Source: Limnephilus marmoratus (taxonomy: Eukaryota > Arthropoda > Insecta > Trichoptera > Limnephilidae). From it: a DNA stretch of 64,000 nucleotides. The stretch covers positions 35,772,405 through 35,836,404 of the forward strand of contig OU862909.1 in assembly GCA_917880885.1 (NCBI GenBank). Direction: 5' to 3'. The notes beneath the pieces were generated by a model. It saw only the letters and a program-made list of their open reading frames with translations, was not told where the DNA came from and ran no database searches. The position numbers and the translations under genes are program-made. Positions 1 to 11,349 of this stretch are shown here, in pieces (the first letter of the stretch is position 1; each line of letters starts with the position of its first letter).

Positions 1-59
1 GCAAATCTCTTTTGTATTTGAATATCTTTGGTTGTAAAGCTACGAGCAAGCTAATAGAG

Positions 60-446
60 CTGTCGGAGATTAAGGAGAGCGAGAGGTAACATCCATCACC
101 TTTTATACCCTGTTTCTGCCGTCTCGCTCTTGCACATTTGAAAAGCAGGAGTACCACCAAAACCATTCTCACAGTATGGATCCATCTCCCTTACTGCGGT
201 GCAAGGCAATGGCTCGAGAGAGTCCGGCTGGAGAGGCTTAGGTTAGTTCTCCCTCAACCAACCTCCTGAACCTGTCCGAAAAAGCAATATGTGTACAAAC
301 GCATTGGCCGCCAAGACCTAGACAAACATCACCACATGAACCCGAGCACCCCTGCCAAATCACCAATAGTAGTGAACCACTTAAGGTAACCAATGGCAGT
401 GGTGTTGGTTATCCAATAAATAAGCCCGCCTCCCAAATTGTAATTC
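60..446 (-). repeat. Retroposon family S1, diverged copy
   Basis: The segment shares the phrases GGTGTTGGTTATCCAATAAA and TCGAGAGAGTCCGGCTGGAG-type text with better copies at 10830-11265 (same strand) and 17340, 47230 and 49085 (opposite strand). No coding capacity is seen. Its A-rich end cannot be found here, so it is a partial copy. It stops where the TTAA-bounded repeat at 448 begins. Confidence 0.5.
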
Positions 447-447
447 A

Positions 448-1186
448 TTAAGATGAAGCCATAGTAAATAATGCAAAATCATACAAAATCATATGTTTTT
501 GTTTTGAAAATTTGATCGCTTAGAAGTGTTGCAGATGCTTCAATTAAATACTGCGTGTAGAACATACCTTGGCCCTTAAAAATATCGGTCATTTTTTTAA
601 TAAAACTTTTAATAAGCCTATAAAAAAATAAAGTATAAGGTCTAAAAAACACACTTTCAAGCCCAAACTCTCCTATTTATAAACCCCTTTTCGGTTATGG
701 TTTCATTGTATAATGTGGCAAATTCAGTTTATTTTATAATTATCGCAAAAAAAGTTGATATTTACACCCAATCTTCCCAAAATAAAATAAAATATGCATT
801 TTCGCGTTGTTATTTTACAATACCGCGCTAGTCGACGAATTCGGTTTTTCAAAGTGAACCCTATGGCGTCCACCGAAGAACTACTGTTGACGCCATAGTC
901 GCAAAACCTCAGTCACGCCCCGAACTCAGCGGGAGATGGACGCGTCACTCCGCGTCGCTTGATTTCGTGAAATCAATTTTAAATTTCCGTTTTATTACAA
1001 TAAACAATGTGTAAAACAGGAATTAATATTTTTTACAGGCCTTTACGAAATCAACCTGTAAAACAAAACTCTCAAATACCTTTTCCAACCTTTCCAAAAG
1101 CTTTTTCTCAAGTATTTTTAAACTCCTCCCATAAAGGGCGTGAATTCTGATTTCGATTTTTTTCCTGAACTAGTGGATCGCCTTAA
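448..1186 (+). repeat. 740-bp TTAA-bounded repeat, copy 1
   Basis: The block aligns along its whole length, by eye and with small indels, to the reverse complement of 60293-61038. Both copies begin with TTAAGATGAAGCCAT and end with GGATCGCCTTAA, so TTAA flanks each end. No terminal inverted repeat and no ORF is seen. It contains a short internal inverted repeat around TTTTTACAGG...CCTGTAAAA at 1030-1065. It could be a non-autonomous TTAA-targeting transposon or a piece of a larger element; the family is not recognised. Confidence 0.7.
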
Positions 1187-2091
1187 CCCAAAACAAACAA
1201 TCTCGAGCAAGTTTGTTGATAATATTTGAATTTTTGCAATTTTCATCATTCACTGCAAAAAAAAATTTATTATAAATTAACTTTTTTCATTCAGAAAATT
1301 AAGTTGCAAAATTGATATAACGTACCTACCTACCTATACAATAATATTTTATATGTACAAATAATATTACCTTAGTTTTTTTTATGCAAAGCAAAATCAT
1401 GAAGTTAAAAATGGTCACCCTTAGTTCTTAACATACAAGGTGTCCACTTTTCTGTTTTTCTTTTCGACATGATAGGTAAGACTTCTTGGGGCTTCATTTA
1501 TTCTTTATCTACGATAGAAATAAAATTTAAAATATCCCAATAAAGTTCATCAACGCATATACACACGACCATATTAATATATAAGCTCGATTCAAGTGCA
1601 GCACTCACTATATTATTAAAAATCAACAGAGTCTTGTGAATGAAATTCCAAAAAACAGATTTTATTTTACGACGCTATAAATAAAGCCAACAGTTTACAG
1701 TCCAGCCAGGGATAAAGCCCATTTTTATATTCATTATATTTTTAACAAGTGGACAAACGACGCCACGACACTATTTCATGGCGGTTGCTCGTACCCTCTC
1801 ACCTTGGTGTTAATATCAACAAATTCTTTGACCAAAGGCATAACATTTTTAGGTGTAATTTTCATAAATGGTGTTAAAAAATAAGCACCTGAGTAAAAAA
1901 GGGTGCAGTCAAATTTATGAATACATTTTTTAAAAAACATATTATTAATACCATAGATATATGCAGGCACAAATATTTGCAATTGTAAATTAAATAATTA
2001 AGACTACTTCAGATTTAAATATTCAACAGCAAAATTTATATTTATTTAAGAGATTATTCTAAAAGTAAGGAAGCGAACACTGGAGCAATTC
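1187..2091. other. AT-rich DNA, nothing recognised
   Basis: Homopolymer-rich AT sequence with a short CTACCTACCTA run near 1325. The small open frame at 1776-1982 on the minus strand has no recognisable domain and no context, so it is not called. Confidence 0.5.
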
Positions 2092-2206
2092 GCGAGCAAT
2101 TGAGTCGACGGCAATCGGAAACAGAATGATTCGCTTTTTAGCTCAGTCTGACGCGTCGCTGATGATAACAGTCTCGTGCCCACTGTTGGTTTACGAGCAG
2201 CCTGAC
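2092..2206 (+). repeat. Dispersed repeat, shared with 44348-44459
   Basis: About 115 bp containing GTCGACGGCAATCGGAAACA, AGAATGATTCGCTTTTTAGC and GCGTCGCTGATGATAA recurs in inverse orientation at 44348-44459 with few differences. Its CpG-rich composition stands out from the flanks. The family is unknown, and the match does not extend far either side. Confidence 0.6.
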
Positions 2207-2364
2207 TAAAAAGGTGTCTGTCTTAAAATGTGTTGCATTGTTCGCTCCCACAGATACATTTAAAAATATTATTGCAATCTTCTGGATCTGCTTGTAATTG
2301 CTGCCCCATTAGATGTGATGTACCCAATGATTTTACTATATTTTTGAGATTTTAGGCTATTATG

Positions 2365-2460
2365 AAGTGTTGCGGTTCCTCCTTATATAAATAACAGAGC
2401 AAATATCTGGGCACATCTGCCCTTACGATGGGCACTGTAACGCTGTTCTAAAAAAGCGCA
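2365..2460. repeat. Degenerate Penelope terminal-repeat pair
   Basis: A decayed minus-strand arm (AAGTGTTGCGGTTCCTCCTT) is followed by a plus-strand arm (CATCTGCCCTTACGATGGGC then ACTGTAACGCTGTTC). It matches the better inverted pairs at 3481-3711 and 22420-22659, but the GAAA core and most of both tails are lost. Confidence 0.5.
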
Positions 2461-3468
2461 ATACGACCTAATTACCCAAAATTTAATCACGATATCACAT
2501 CCGTGATTTTCTGGCGATGATATTGGTTTTTAGAATAATTCGCCTGTGTGGGAGCTTTCTAATTATTAGATACTTAGAAAACTCATATCTTCCAGGAGAG
2601 TAGGTACTTATATTTTTAGGTGAATATATCTCCTAGGTGTTTACGGGTCCTTCGTTTTGAGAGGAAATGCCATAAGAATGGTTTTCAGTTGTACATTAAA
2701 GACTTCTTGATCGATTGGAAACAGAGTGACGTTTCCTTCACCGCGCTGTTTTGCAATTAGTTTTAGCTGGCAGCTTGCAATTCAAATGTTTATATCGTAG
2801 GAATAACCTATAAGAGAAGTTTCAATAGGAACAATGCATTCGTAATCATAACATAAGGCACATAGAAAGGCAATACAAGTATCAAAAATATAACGAGTGT
2901 TGCAACAAATGGAAGCTTTCGATGAGAGCTCGGCTTTTCTTGAACAGGTAGAGTAATATAGGTAGTATAATGAAGACCACCTCCGCTACCTGCAATAAAT
3001 AACCCAATATTTAGTCCCATGATTCAGGCGACATCTTCCCAATCCGGATTGTGGACATCCACGCATTTGCATAATGTAATAAATTATCCCCCGATTAACT
3101 TTATTTTAGATTCCAATAAAATCCGACTGTAACGTGTCAACGATGAAATCATTTCCACTTTTAAAAATTCCTGCATTTTGTTTTTTCGCTTTAACGCTCT
3201 CTATTATTTATCGCCGCCATAAACTGCTTAATATTTAATTTCATTGAGTAATATTGTAAATTATACTCAGCGTCTGAAATCATGTGTTACAGACATACTC
3301 AGGGTAAGATTATCTATTTCACAAGCCAATTGTATTAATTTATACGTTAAGTAATATGCCATCAACATTTGTAAGAGGAATTTATTGTAGGTAGCGCTAG
3401 GTAATTAAATAATTACCAATAGGAATTTTTTTATAATTTTAGAAGTATTTTATGCAAATTATTTTACT
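2461..3468. other. No gene recognised
   Basis: AT-rich sequence. A 70-codon hydrophobic open frame at 2808-3020 on the minus strand has a membrane-like composition, but no homology I can name and no splice or promoter context. Confidence 0.4.
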
Positions 3469-3723
3469 AACCACTTGGTTGGATATGATTTCAGATTTTC
3501 ACGGCCAATAGTATTTTTGTTATTTATTTTGGGTTGTTATGACGTGTTGCGCTACCTTCTCCTTTAGCCAACGTTTCTGACAGCGTTACAGTGTCCGTCA
3601 TCAGACCTGCCACGTCTGCCCTGATGGTGGACACTGTAACGCTGTCCGAAACGTTGGCTAAAGGAGGAGGTAGCACAACACGGCATAACAACCCAAAAAT
3701 AAATGAGAAAAAACCACTTGGTT
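3469..3723. mobile_element. Inverted Penelope-like terminal-repeat pair with 12-bp TSD
   Basis: Two arms of one repeat lie head to head: a minus arm (3492-3607) and a plus arm (3616-3705). Each carries the hammerhead-like core, a GGCTAAAG-AGGAGGTAGC tract and an ACACGGCATAACA-CCC tail. The unit at 3481-3711 is bounded by AACCACTTGGTT at 3469-3480 and 3712-3723, an exact 12-bp target duplication. There is no coding sequence between the arms. The plus arm lacks the outermost GGCCGTGAAAATCT present in the minus arm. The cores are slightly mutated (CTGATGG in the plus arm, CAGAAA in the minus arm). Confidence 0.75.
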
Positions 3724-4298
3724 ATTTATTATTTTTCGAAAGGTCAAAATATTTCTACGTTGCAATAAAATCCAAATAAACGGAATATTTCCGAACGCTG
3801 TTCAATTTTATAATTAAATAACTAAAGATGAGATACAACATTTTTGAAAGGAAACAAAATAAAGTTTTCAAAATGGCTTACCTTACGTTTTTCTAATTAA
3901 AAGTACCTACTGATAATGAAAAAAAAAGTAAAAACGCATAGATGTGTTACTAGGAATGTTTTATAATCGTTATCGTTAACTGTCAATTTATCTAAAATAA
4001 TAATAAATTAATAATATATATAAGTTTTTAATTTCGGATTTACTCATTATATAAGTGGTTCAAACAAAGTTGAATTGTTTCATTTATGTATTAATAATAT
4101 TTCATCTTTTTTTCAATTTGCAGCAGGAAACTTTGGATTCATAAATATTTGGTGTTTAATTTTTTTATTTAAATATATGGTGTTTGTTCTTTCTAACACC
4201 GTTTAGATCATATTTCTTACCATTATAGTGAGGGAGACACAATGATTCATATGAGACCTATATAAGTTGTTCCGAAAACCGAACAAATTAGGAGTTAA
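3724..4298 (-). repeat. TTAA-type (piggyBac-like) dispersed repeat, family D
   Basis: It shares ordered blocks with 22240-23280, 34415-35796 and 36606-37175. These are AAATATTT near a GCAATAAAATCCAAATAAA block, GCCATTTT-AAAAC, CACCGTTTAGATCATATTT and ATAAGTTGTTCCGAAAACCG, ending in GGAGTTAA. The minus-strand end reads TTAACTCCTAATTTG. The Penelope pair at 3481-3711 is inserted at its distal side. No transposase frame remains. Confidence 0.6.
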
Positions 4299-5912
4299 AA
4301 TAGTTAAATTTGAGGATAAAATCGTAATTACTGATATCTTTGATCTGAAAACATTATCGCATTAATTTTAAAAAAGAGTGAGTGGAAAAAAATGCTAGAA
4401 AAGGTATTAATTAAAAAGATTTTCATTATTTTCCAGCAAGTAAAAAGTAAATTATAAGGTTTTGTCCTTTGCGAAAATATGCTCAACCTAGAGATAGATT
4501 CAACGTCCCAAAGGACATTTTAACAATACACTTTTGTAGCTAATACCCTAAAGTACTTTTGCTAAAACAAGTGTCCCTCGTTCATGAAGGCGTAAAATAA
4601 ATTAAAAAACGCCTTTCCAGGTATTAGGGAGATCCGTGTTATTCTGCTAAATACTATGCTAAACGTTTCAGAAAGTACCCTCCCCACTCCCAGGGGTGGG
4701 TCTGGGGTAGTAATGAATAGCCGGTCAAGCCGGGTCCTGCGGTGGAAGAAAATCTGTCCTAAACGGGAAAACACGCGTCACTAGAAAAGGACGTATTATC
4801 TTCTATTTGTTTAATGTAGTCTGTATCTCCCACCTCCCATCTCTACTCTCTACTGTACGGCAGTTACTTTTATCGGGATAAGGTAAAGGGGTAATTTAAC
4901 ATCTGACTACTGCTTTCCAGTTTATCCTGTACTAAGCCGTTATTTCTTATCGTCATTTCATGGCTTTACCATTATTTATCAAGCAAGACTTCAGGGAGAG
5001 ATTAAAGTCTCATCTTTTCAAAATTGTTTAACACAATGGAGTTGAAAACTTGATATTCATGGCAATAATGCTTATTTGCAATAATATTATATTTCACATT
5101 AGCGCAGTTAAATTATATCTACGAATTATGAGCTGAAAACATTTTTTCACTACAAGCCCGTAGCAGACGGGTACATTTTTACTAGTTTTTCAAGATCTGA
5201 ATGACAATCGTCGCTAAGATCTCATCGCAATTCTGATCTACTTCTCTAAGTGTAATATATCGGAATATTAGATATGATCAGTTCTATCATTGCTCTGTTG
5301 TTTATGCTATGCTCGGGTCACAGGGTGTCGGTTACGACGTGTGCCGAAGATAGCTGATCGGAGACAGACAAATCATTCTAATTACTGGTTTTCGCCAAAC
5401 AACATATAACTACCGAGTTATAAGGACGTGTGTCCTCTTAAACCATATTTATATTGTAAACGGTCACTGTGATTTCAAAAAACTAAAGTCTTGTAATCAA
5501 ATAACATAGTAATAGTACTGAGATAAGGTCCAGTGCTAATAATAAAGACAAATACCTATGTAAAGGGATTACAGAGAGAGACGTTACACTTAACAAAGTC
5601 GATAATTTTATAGGTATTGTAATTATTTTCATGGTTCTTATTCAGTCGGTACTTGCTCAGAATGAGTACCTATTATTAATTTCGGCGTGCCGTTGGAACG
5701 ATGCAGAACAAATTAAAGTTGCCTGTAACGTTGCTCGATTGTTTTGGAGAAAAGAGAAAAAACTGTTATAAGGGCGACGTCATGACATAATGATGAATTT
5801 GTCGGAAGTTTGATTTGTAAAGAGTTATATTATGAAGTGTGATTTTGAGTTAAATCTCAGCACGAGAAATATTATTATTACTCGTAAATGATTGTGTAAA
5901 TTTCTCCATCAG
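4299..5912. other. No gene recognised
   Basis: Single-copy-looking AT-rich DNA with a slightly more balanced stretch at 5280-5800. There are no repeats shared with the rest of the window and no long open frame. Confidence 0.4.
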
Positions 5913-6023
5913 CGACTTTGCTTCGTAACAGAGTGGTTGCTTGATGTAGTCCGGGTTTTTGTTCAACAAGCCAGGGAAGCTAGTGCGAACACCTACAAAT
6001 TGGTGCTGTTAAGAAGTATTGCT
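5913..6023 (+). pseudogene. Possible upstream exon of the gustatory-receptor-like candidate
   Basis: After a good acceptor-like tract (TTTCTCCATCAG, ending 5912) a frame reads RLCFVTEWLLDVVRVFVQQ, then AREASANTYKLVLLRSIA, and stops at TGA 6021-6023. The E-A-x-x-T-x-x-L-V-L spacing resembles the sixth membrane segment region of insect gustatory receptors. I found no donor whose phase joins it cleanly to the exon at 6133, so it may be a decayed exon or chance. Confidence 0.25.
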
Positions 6024-6112
6024 TGACGCTCGTGATGAGGGGGAAAACAATCCACCGATAAACAGCCATCGGGATTTACTGATCACAGCTTGATGATGTT
6101 TTTTCTTATGTT

Positions 6113-6442
6113 TTGGTCGGGCGTGTTTACAGCCACGTACAATCCAATATCACCGAGGACAACTTTGATGAAGATTGCAGGCGCTTCTTAAATGACATCA
6201 ACAATCTAGAACTGCGGGTTATATCCTTTCAATGCTCAGAGATGGCCATCGAACGCATTGTGATCAGCGGGCCTTTGTGGATGGACTGGAATCTCAGCTG
6301 CTTCACGGTGTCATGGGCTTGCGAAGCGGCAGCTCTGGGGCTCTTCTTCAGCTATCTGGAGCCCTTGTCGCTGAGGTTAGAAGAGGTGCGCCATATTAAC
6401 TATCGCAAGCTACGAATGATCATTTGGAGTGGATTCTACTAA
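6113..6442 (+). CDS. Candidate terminal exon, weakly gustatory-receptor-like
   Basis: The open frame encodes 109 residues with balanced codon use, unlike the AT-rich surroundings. An acceptor-like TGTTTACAG ends at 6132, so the real exon may start at 6133 rather than at the ATG. The segment F-Q-C-S-E-M-A-I-E-R followed by ISGPLWMDWNLSCF resembles the end of insect gustatory receptors, where F-x(9)-F-x-x-x-G-L-Y/F-x-L-D-Y/W-x-L precedes the last membrane helix. A hydrophobic stretch ALGLFFSYL follows. The usual TYxxxxxQF signature is absent (EA replaces TY), and about 27 extra residues follow the helix. It may be a divergent receptor, a pseudogene, or an unrelated orphan exon. No other exons were identified apart from the weak one at 5913. 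Confidence 0.3.
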   Translation: MVGRVYSHVQSNITEDNFDEDCRRFLNDINNLELRVISFQCSEMAIERIVISGPLWMDWNLSCFTVSWACEAAALGLFFSYLEPLSLRLEEVRHINYRKLRMIIWSGFY

Positions 6443-7984
6443 AATAACTGAATTATCTCTCTCTCTCTACATTTTTTTGAGTTTACAAAGGTATTTATGT
6501 AGATTATGTTTTTGCTTGTCAATAATAACAAGTACACGGAGAGAAATCGATTTTTGCCGTATCAATAAACTAACAGGTCTAACGAATAAAACTTCAATCT
6601 AAAGATATATTATCCGTCTGCTACGACAATATATCCTGGCGATCCCCTTGAAAAATACGGTGCACTACTTTTATATTAGTTCTAAATTTTAGGATTAATA
6701 ATTCATTCAGTCATTTTTATAATAAGATATTCGAACGTCCTAATAATTCAACGTTTCTCGAATGCTCTGTCTATTTATCGTGACGTCTTAATATTTACAT
6801 TGTTCAAAAGTATCTCTGTTTCAAGAGATTATTAATGTGAGTTCTTTCATTTACATCAGATAGTAGCTTTCTTTTATTTTTTTCCACGCAGGACCCTGAG
6901 ATGATGATGAGAGCTCATGTACACGGAATTTCTCTGCTAACTGAGAAAGGCACGTGTCAGTATGTTAGATTTTTATTCAACTTCCCATTAATGAATACAT
7001 TGTGGAAAGTTTGTAATTGGCACCATAATTTTTTTTTTTTAGTAGTAATTTATTTTTTGTTATTTTTTTAGGTTTGTTATCAACATTCCAACAAATAATT
7101 TTTATAAAGTTAAAATAAAAATTTAAAGTTATCCCGTACTACCCTGATACACAATTCAAAGTACCCTGATACACAATTCACAATACAATTTTTTTGCTAC
7201 TGTCAAATATGGGTCAATTCAGAACCTAATCAAGTCGCAACATCTGTAAAACCAACAATTATTTATTTCATACAGCCTCTTCATATCCGAATAGAATTGA
7301 TAGAAGTAATTTTAAATAGATTTTTTAGTTGTTTTCAGGATTGTAAAGCATGCTTCAGCGCGAAAAATTACGCTTCGTAAGGTAGCCCCGTTATTTATCT
7401 TCATTCTATACCTAATTAACAGTGCGTTAAGACATGTTTTATATGAATATGCATGTGAACATAACAACTTAATCACAGTTCGCTCTTAGCGTTTAGAAGC
7501 CGATTACATATTTGGTGATTACAGCCTACATGAATCGATTGTTTGCAGTATTATTTGTTAATAACGCGTACAGGAGATTTAGTGCGACGGCCGCCCACGA
7601 AGCGCCGAAAAATAGATAGATATGCTCGCAATTAAAACAAACATTCGGCATGGCGACTCTGGCCTCTCCCCGCACAACTTGTTTAATGTATACCTACATG
7701 TATAATTGAGCTGTCTGTCCGTTCTGATTTAATTGGCCGATCACAAATTAAATATAATCGCCCTGATACAAGCGTGTCTCAGGTGTGGAATTTGAATTTG
7801 ATTGTTTTTACACAACGTTGGAAGTCTAAATCAGAATTTTCCAAACTAATTTACCTCGTTTTCGACGATTTTTTCTAGTTCCCTTAAAAATATCATAATT
7901 TTAATGATCCTTTTGTTCATTGTTATTTTTTCATATCATTTTTATTTTCTTAAATATAAATTTTTAATTTATTTAAAAAAATAT
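6443..7984. other. No gene recognised; microsatellite and short tandem repeat
   Basis: A short CT run lies at 6455-6467. A 20-bp tandem doublet, TACCCTGATACACAATTCA-type, lies at about 7138-7180. The CpG-richer patch at 7480-7700 could be conserved noncoding DNA, but this cannot be judged from one sequence. Confidence 0.4.
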
Positions 7985-8160
7985 AAACATTACCGGGTTA
8001 CGAATAATCTGACAATATTTGAAAATCTCCTACTATCACCACAGTAAGCGGAAAAAGTTGCTGCGTCATGATGGAGGACTTGGCCAGCCGATGAATCGAA
8101 CACGCGATGTCTGGGTGGGACCCAAACGCGATACCAACTCAGCCACTGATCGGTGAATAT
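7985..8160 (-). mobile_element. tRNA-derived SINE, family T
   Basis: Read on the minus strand, a tRNA-like head (GATCAGTGGCTGAGTTGG as box A region, GTGTTCGATTCATC as box B) is followed by GGCCAAGTCCTCCATCATGA. The body ends with GATTATTCGTAACCCGGTAA and an AT-rich tail. Copies lie at 30815-31010 (plus) and 23958-24110 (plus, 5-prime truncated). Open frames crossing it on both strands are incidental. Confidence 0.75.
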
Positions 8161-9574
8161 ACTCTCTCTCTCTGGTTTCAATCCTGGGATTGGTTTTTGG
8201 ATGAATATACACCCCCGAATATTTGTCACTTTTGTCATAAACCTAGTAAAATAATAGAAAGTTCTTTTTTTACCTATTCGCAAATTCACTTTGTGGCGTC
8301 ATTGTAATAAAATAAATAATTCAAATCACTTTGTATAAATACACCAGGTATAATAAACTGATGGTTTCTTAGTTAGGATAAAATGAAAGCAATAATAATA
8401 CAAGTTGCGTATACAAAGTTATTTGTTTTTATTTAGTTAAAGTACTACTTTTGTTTTGCTGCAAAACGTTGCGCTAGATGACTAGCAGTTAAAAACCCGC
8501 CCCGAAGATGTACTCAAAATCGGGTTCTTAAATTTCAACCGTACAGCCGCTAGCGTATAAATACTATCAGGTAGTCCAGTGAATAAGTACCAATACTAGT
8601 TGGCTTATAAAAAATGAAGAAAAATTAATTAGAGACAATAATTGTATAGCGTCACATAGCACTCTCTTTTTAAGGTGAATTACCTTAAAAAAAAAATATA
8701 GCGTAACATAGGCCAGATTTGCAGAATTGATGATCGAATGATTCTAATATTCATTTCGCTTTAAAAATGCTATACTTTCTTACCTATTTTTATAAGAATA
8801 GTTCATAAAGGCACACCCCTAATAAATATATCCTACGTAGTTTCTCCATCATTCTGAAAATCGACGTACTTAACAGAAATAGGGTTTAAAGCCGGGATCT
8901 TAAAGACAGAACCATTAGTATGATCCTTGCGAATTACTTATGTGAAATTTTAGGAAAATATTTTAGCAGACCTTCTTCCTGCGGCTATCATGGCCCCTGA
9001 ATATCTTGTTGACTTTGAGATTCACTGGTCTAAAGCAATCCCAGCACGTGGTCCGCGCAGGACAGCATTAAACTAGTGAAATATGATAGGTGGACGAATA
9101 AACACCCTCGATCTGAAATCTCCAGTCTCGACCAGTTGTATGTAGTGTCCAGTGTATCGCCCACGTAATGCGTTCCTCACATAGTTAAACGCCTGACGAC
9201 CGGTAGTCTGGGAGTGTTCAATGTTCACTGTTCAGTGTTCATGTTCATTCACTCCTCCTGAACACGGCTGCCTCACCACCCGGGTCATCCTTCACGGCGG
9301 GTTTGAATACCAGTTCTTGAATAATACAAGTCAAAGTGTGCCACCGTGGGCTGTGGACGCCATTGTTCAGTTGGACAGACAGTCGCTTCTGGTAATCGAG
9401 AAGAAGAATGGTTACAAAAATTAGAGAAAAAAATTCAAGAATTTACCTGAATATTAGTAGCGTTGTAAAGAGTATTGATTACACATTGAATATCAATGAA
9501 TATAATGGTTTTTAAATACTCAAAATGTATCCTAGTATAAATTCACACTTTTTTTGTAATGTGATACCGCTTAG
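8161..9574. other. No gene recognised
   Basis: A CT microsatellite begins at 8161. The rest is AT-rich DNA with a more GC-balanced stretch at 8980-9420. The 67-codon frame at 9221-9424 has no recognised domain. Confidence 0.4.
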
Positions 9575-9665
9575 AGTCTCAATTGGCCGGAGCCAATTAA
9601 TCTATGACCTACGGGTTGTATTGTGAGGCTGAAGGAAGCTGGGACGGAAGGAGATGAAAAGAGGG
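9575..9665 (-). repeat. Fragment of the long SINE family S2
   Basis: The text GGTTGTATTGTGAGGCTGAA followed by GGGACGGAAGGAGATGAA-type sequence corresponds to GGGGTATGTTGTGAGGCTGA and AGGAGAAGGGGATAGGGAAG in the copy at 39836-40540. Only the middle of the element is present. Confidence 0.5.
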
Positions 9666-10829
9666 AGTTCGTAAATTAATAGACTTTTTAACTTCTTCTT
9701 TCATGTTTTGGGGGTGAAAGGTATCAATCTGAGTCAGTCTAAGGTTCCAGGCCTCGTGTGAACTGTGGACCTTATCAATTTTGCAGGGCAATCCATGAAG
9801 CTTGCTCGGTATTCTGAACTGCACTGCGTCCACACGTTGCTTTCAGATTATTTTTTGTACCTGATGGTTTGGCTAAAGTCATTCCAAGACACTTTTCGAA
9901 ACTCGAATTTTCAAATGATTGCCTTTCACCTCTTTAGGTGTCTTTCAACCAGTAGAAGTGGCAGGAGTTTCAAAATGGAATCGAATAAGAAGCTCGACAG
10001 TCTGGAACAGGGACACGACTGGAAGACAAAGAGGAGAAGATGAGACAAGATATTATATATTATAGACAAAAGACGATTTTCGATAAGATGCTAAATATTT
10101 TTATTATCATGTTGGATAAAATACAAAATTAAAATACATAACGTTGTTATAGTGATAAATAATTTGAACGTACGTCATTTAGTGGTCAAACATCTCTCAG
10201 GGAGGTAGGTGGTGATTATTATAATATTAATATCCAATGATCGCTGCTAATGCCTTGCTTTAGTAGCGTTTAGCCGGCTTTGCTGGCTTCGCTCGGGGGC
10301 ATTCTGGTTTTTGCTCTCCTATCACTTTTGTTATCATTTATGCTAATTATTATCTCCGCGCCACATCCAGTGGTGAAATAGAGCCACTTTGGTGGTCTCC
10401 TATAAGGGGACAGGAAATAGAAACGATTAAAAAACTAAAACATTATCATGTTACACAAGTAGGCTACAAGGCATTGCCGGAGTTTCAACACTCAGTTTTA
10501 GAAATCTTTTGTCGAATTGAACAATTTGATAAATGTGGAACAATCATTTTGGCGCACTTCTTTTCAATTATTTGTAGATTCAAAGTTCTGTGGCTCAATA
10601 GAAGTGACGAACTCTTTCGGGAACAACAATTTTTGAATTGCAAATTTCAGAGAACACCGTTCGAAAAGTTTTGCTGCTATGGCGTAGGTATATTTGTTTG
10701 ATAAGATTTTAAATTAGACCTTTTATATGTAGGTACCGCCAGGTAAAACGTTGAAGCCTGATAAACATTGAGAAAGACTTCTGCTTTTCTACCTTCCTCT
10801 GTCCCATCTTTCCTTCACCATTCCTTCCA
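9666..10829. other. No gene recognised
   Basis: Mixed AT-rich DNA with small frames at 9765-10043 and 10474-10701, neither with a nameable domain. The patch at 10265-10310 is GC-richer (TAGCCGGCTTTGCTGGCTTC) and forms a small inverted repeat. Confidence 0.35.
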
Positions 10830-11265
10830 GTTTTTTTTTCATAAGCTCCACACAGGAGGTCCAGAGAAAAATAATTCCCCTTTGAGGATGCTGGGTGGAG
10901 GGTCTTTTTAGAAAAGGAGATGAAGTTCGGGGAAGGAAAAATGTACGAGGGGTGGGTAGGAACGAGGTACAAGGCGGTGTCTCGAGAGTACTGCTGGAGA
11001 GATCAAAAGAACTCTCTTTACCAGTCTCTCCCGATCCGACCTGCCACGTGGTTGGTACGTAAACGAATCTGCCGACGCCGCCTAGATCCGGACAACCCTC
11101 TCCCCTTGGCACCCCTTCTTAGTTACCAAACACAGCGAACCACTTGGGGTGGCCTTTGGCAGGGGCGTTGGTTATCCAATAAATGGTTCTCGGGGCAGCG
11201 GTACCCATACTCGCCTTCCAAATTGGCTTCCCAACATACCTACCACAATGATTGGAAATGCCACA
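10830..11265 (-). mobile_element. Retroposon family S1, long copy
   Basis: On the minus strand it runs from CCAATTTGGAAGGCGAGTAT through GGTTATCCAATAAA-complement text and a GGGAGAGACTGGTAAAGAG region. It ends in CCTCCTGTGTGGAGCTTATG and an A9 tract (T-run at 10831-10839 on plus). The A tail indicates retroposition. A short hairpin, GTCCTCCACCCAGC...CCTGTGTGGAG, sits just before the tail and is shared with family S2. Open frames of 87-185 codons overlapping here are artefacts of its GC-rich body. Confidence 0.65.
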
Positions 11266-11349
11266 GCCCCACCGACTCAAAAAGTCGGGATTCATGTACG
11301 GTATTCACATTAAAAACAGTTTATACTGTTTTTTTTTCAAAAATTATTA

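Noticed and set aside
9765..10043. 92-codon frame on plus
   Set aside because: No domain, no repeat relation, and no splice or promoter evidence.
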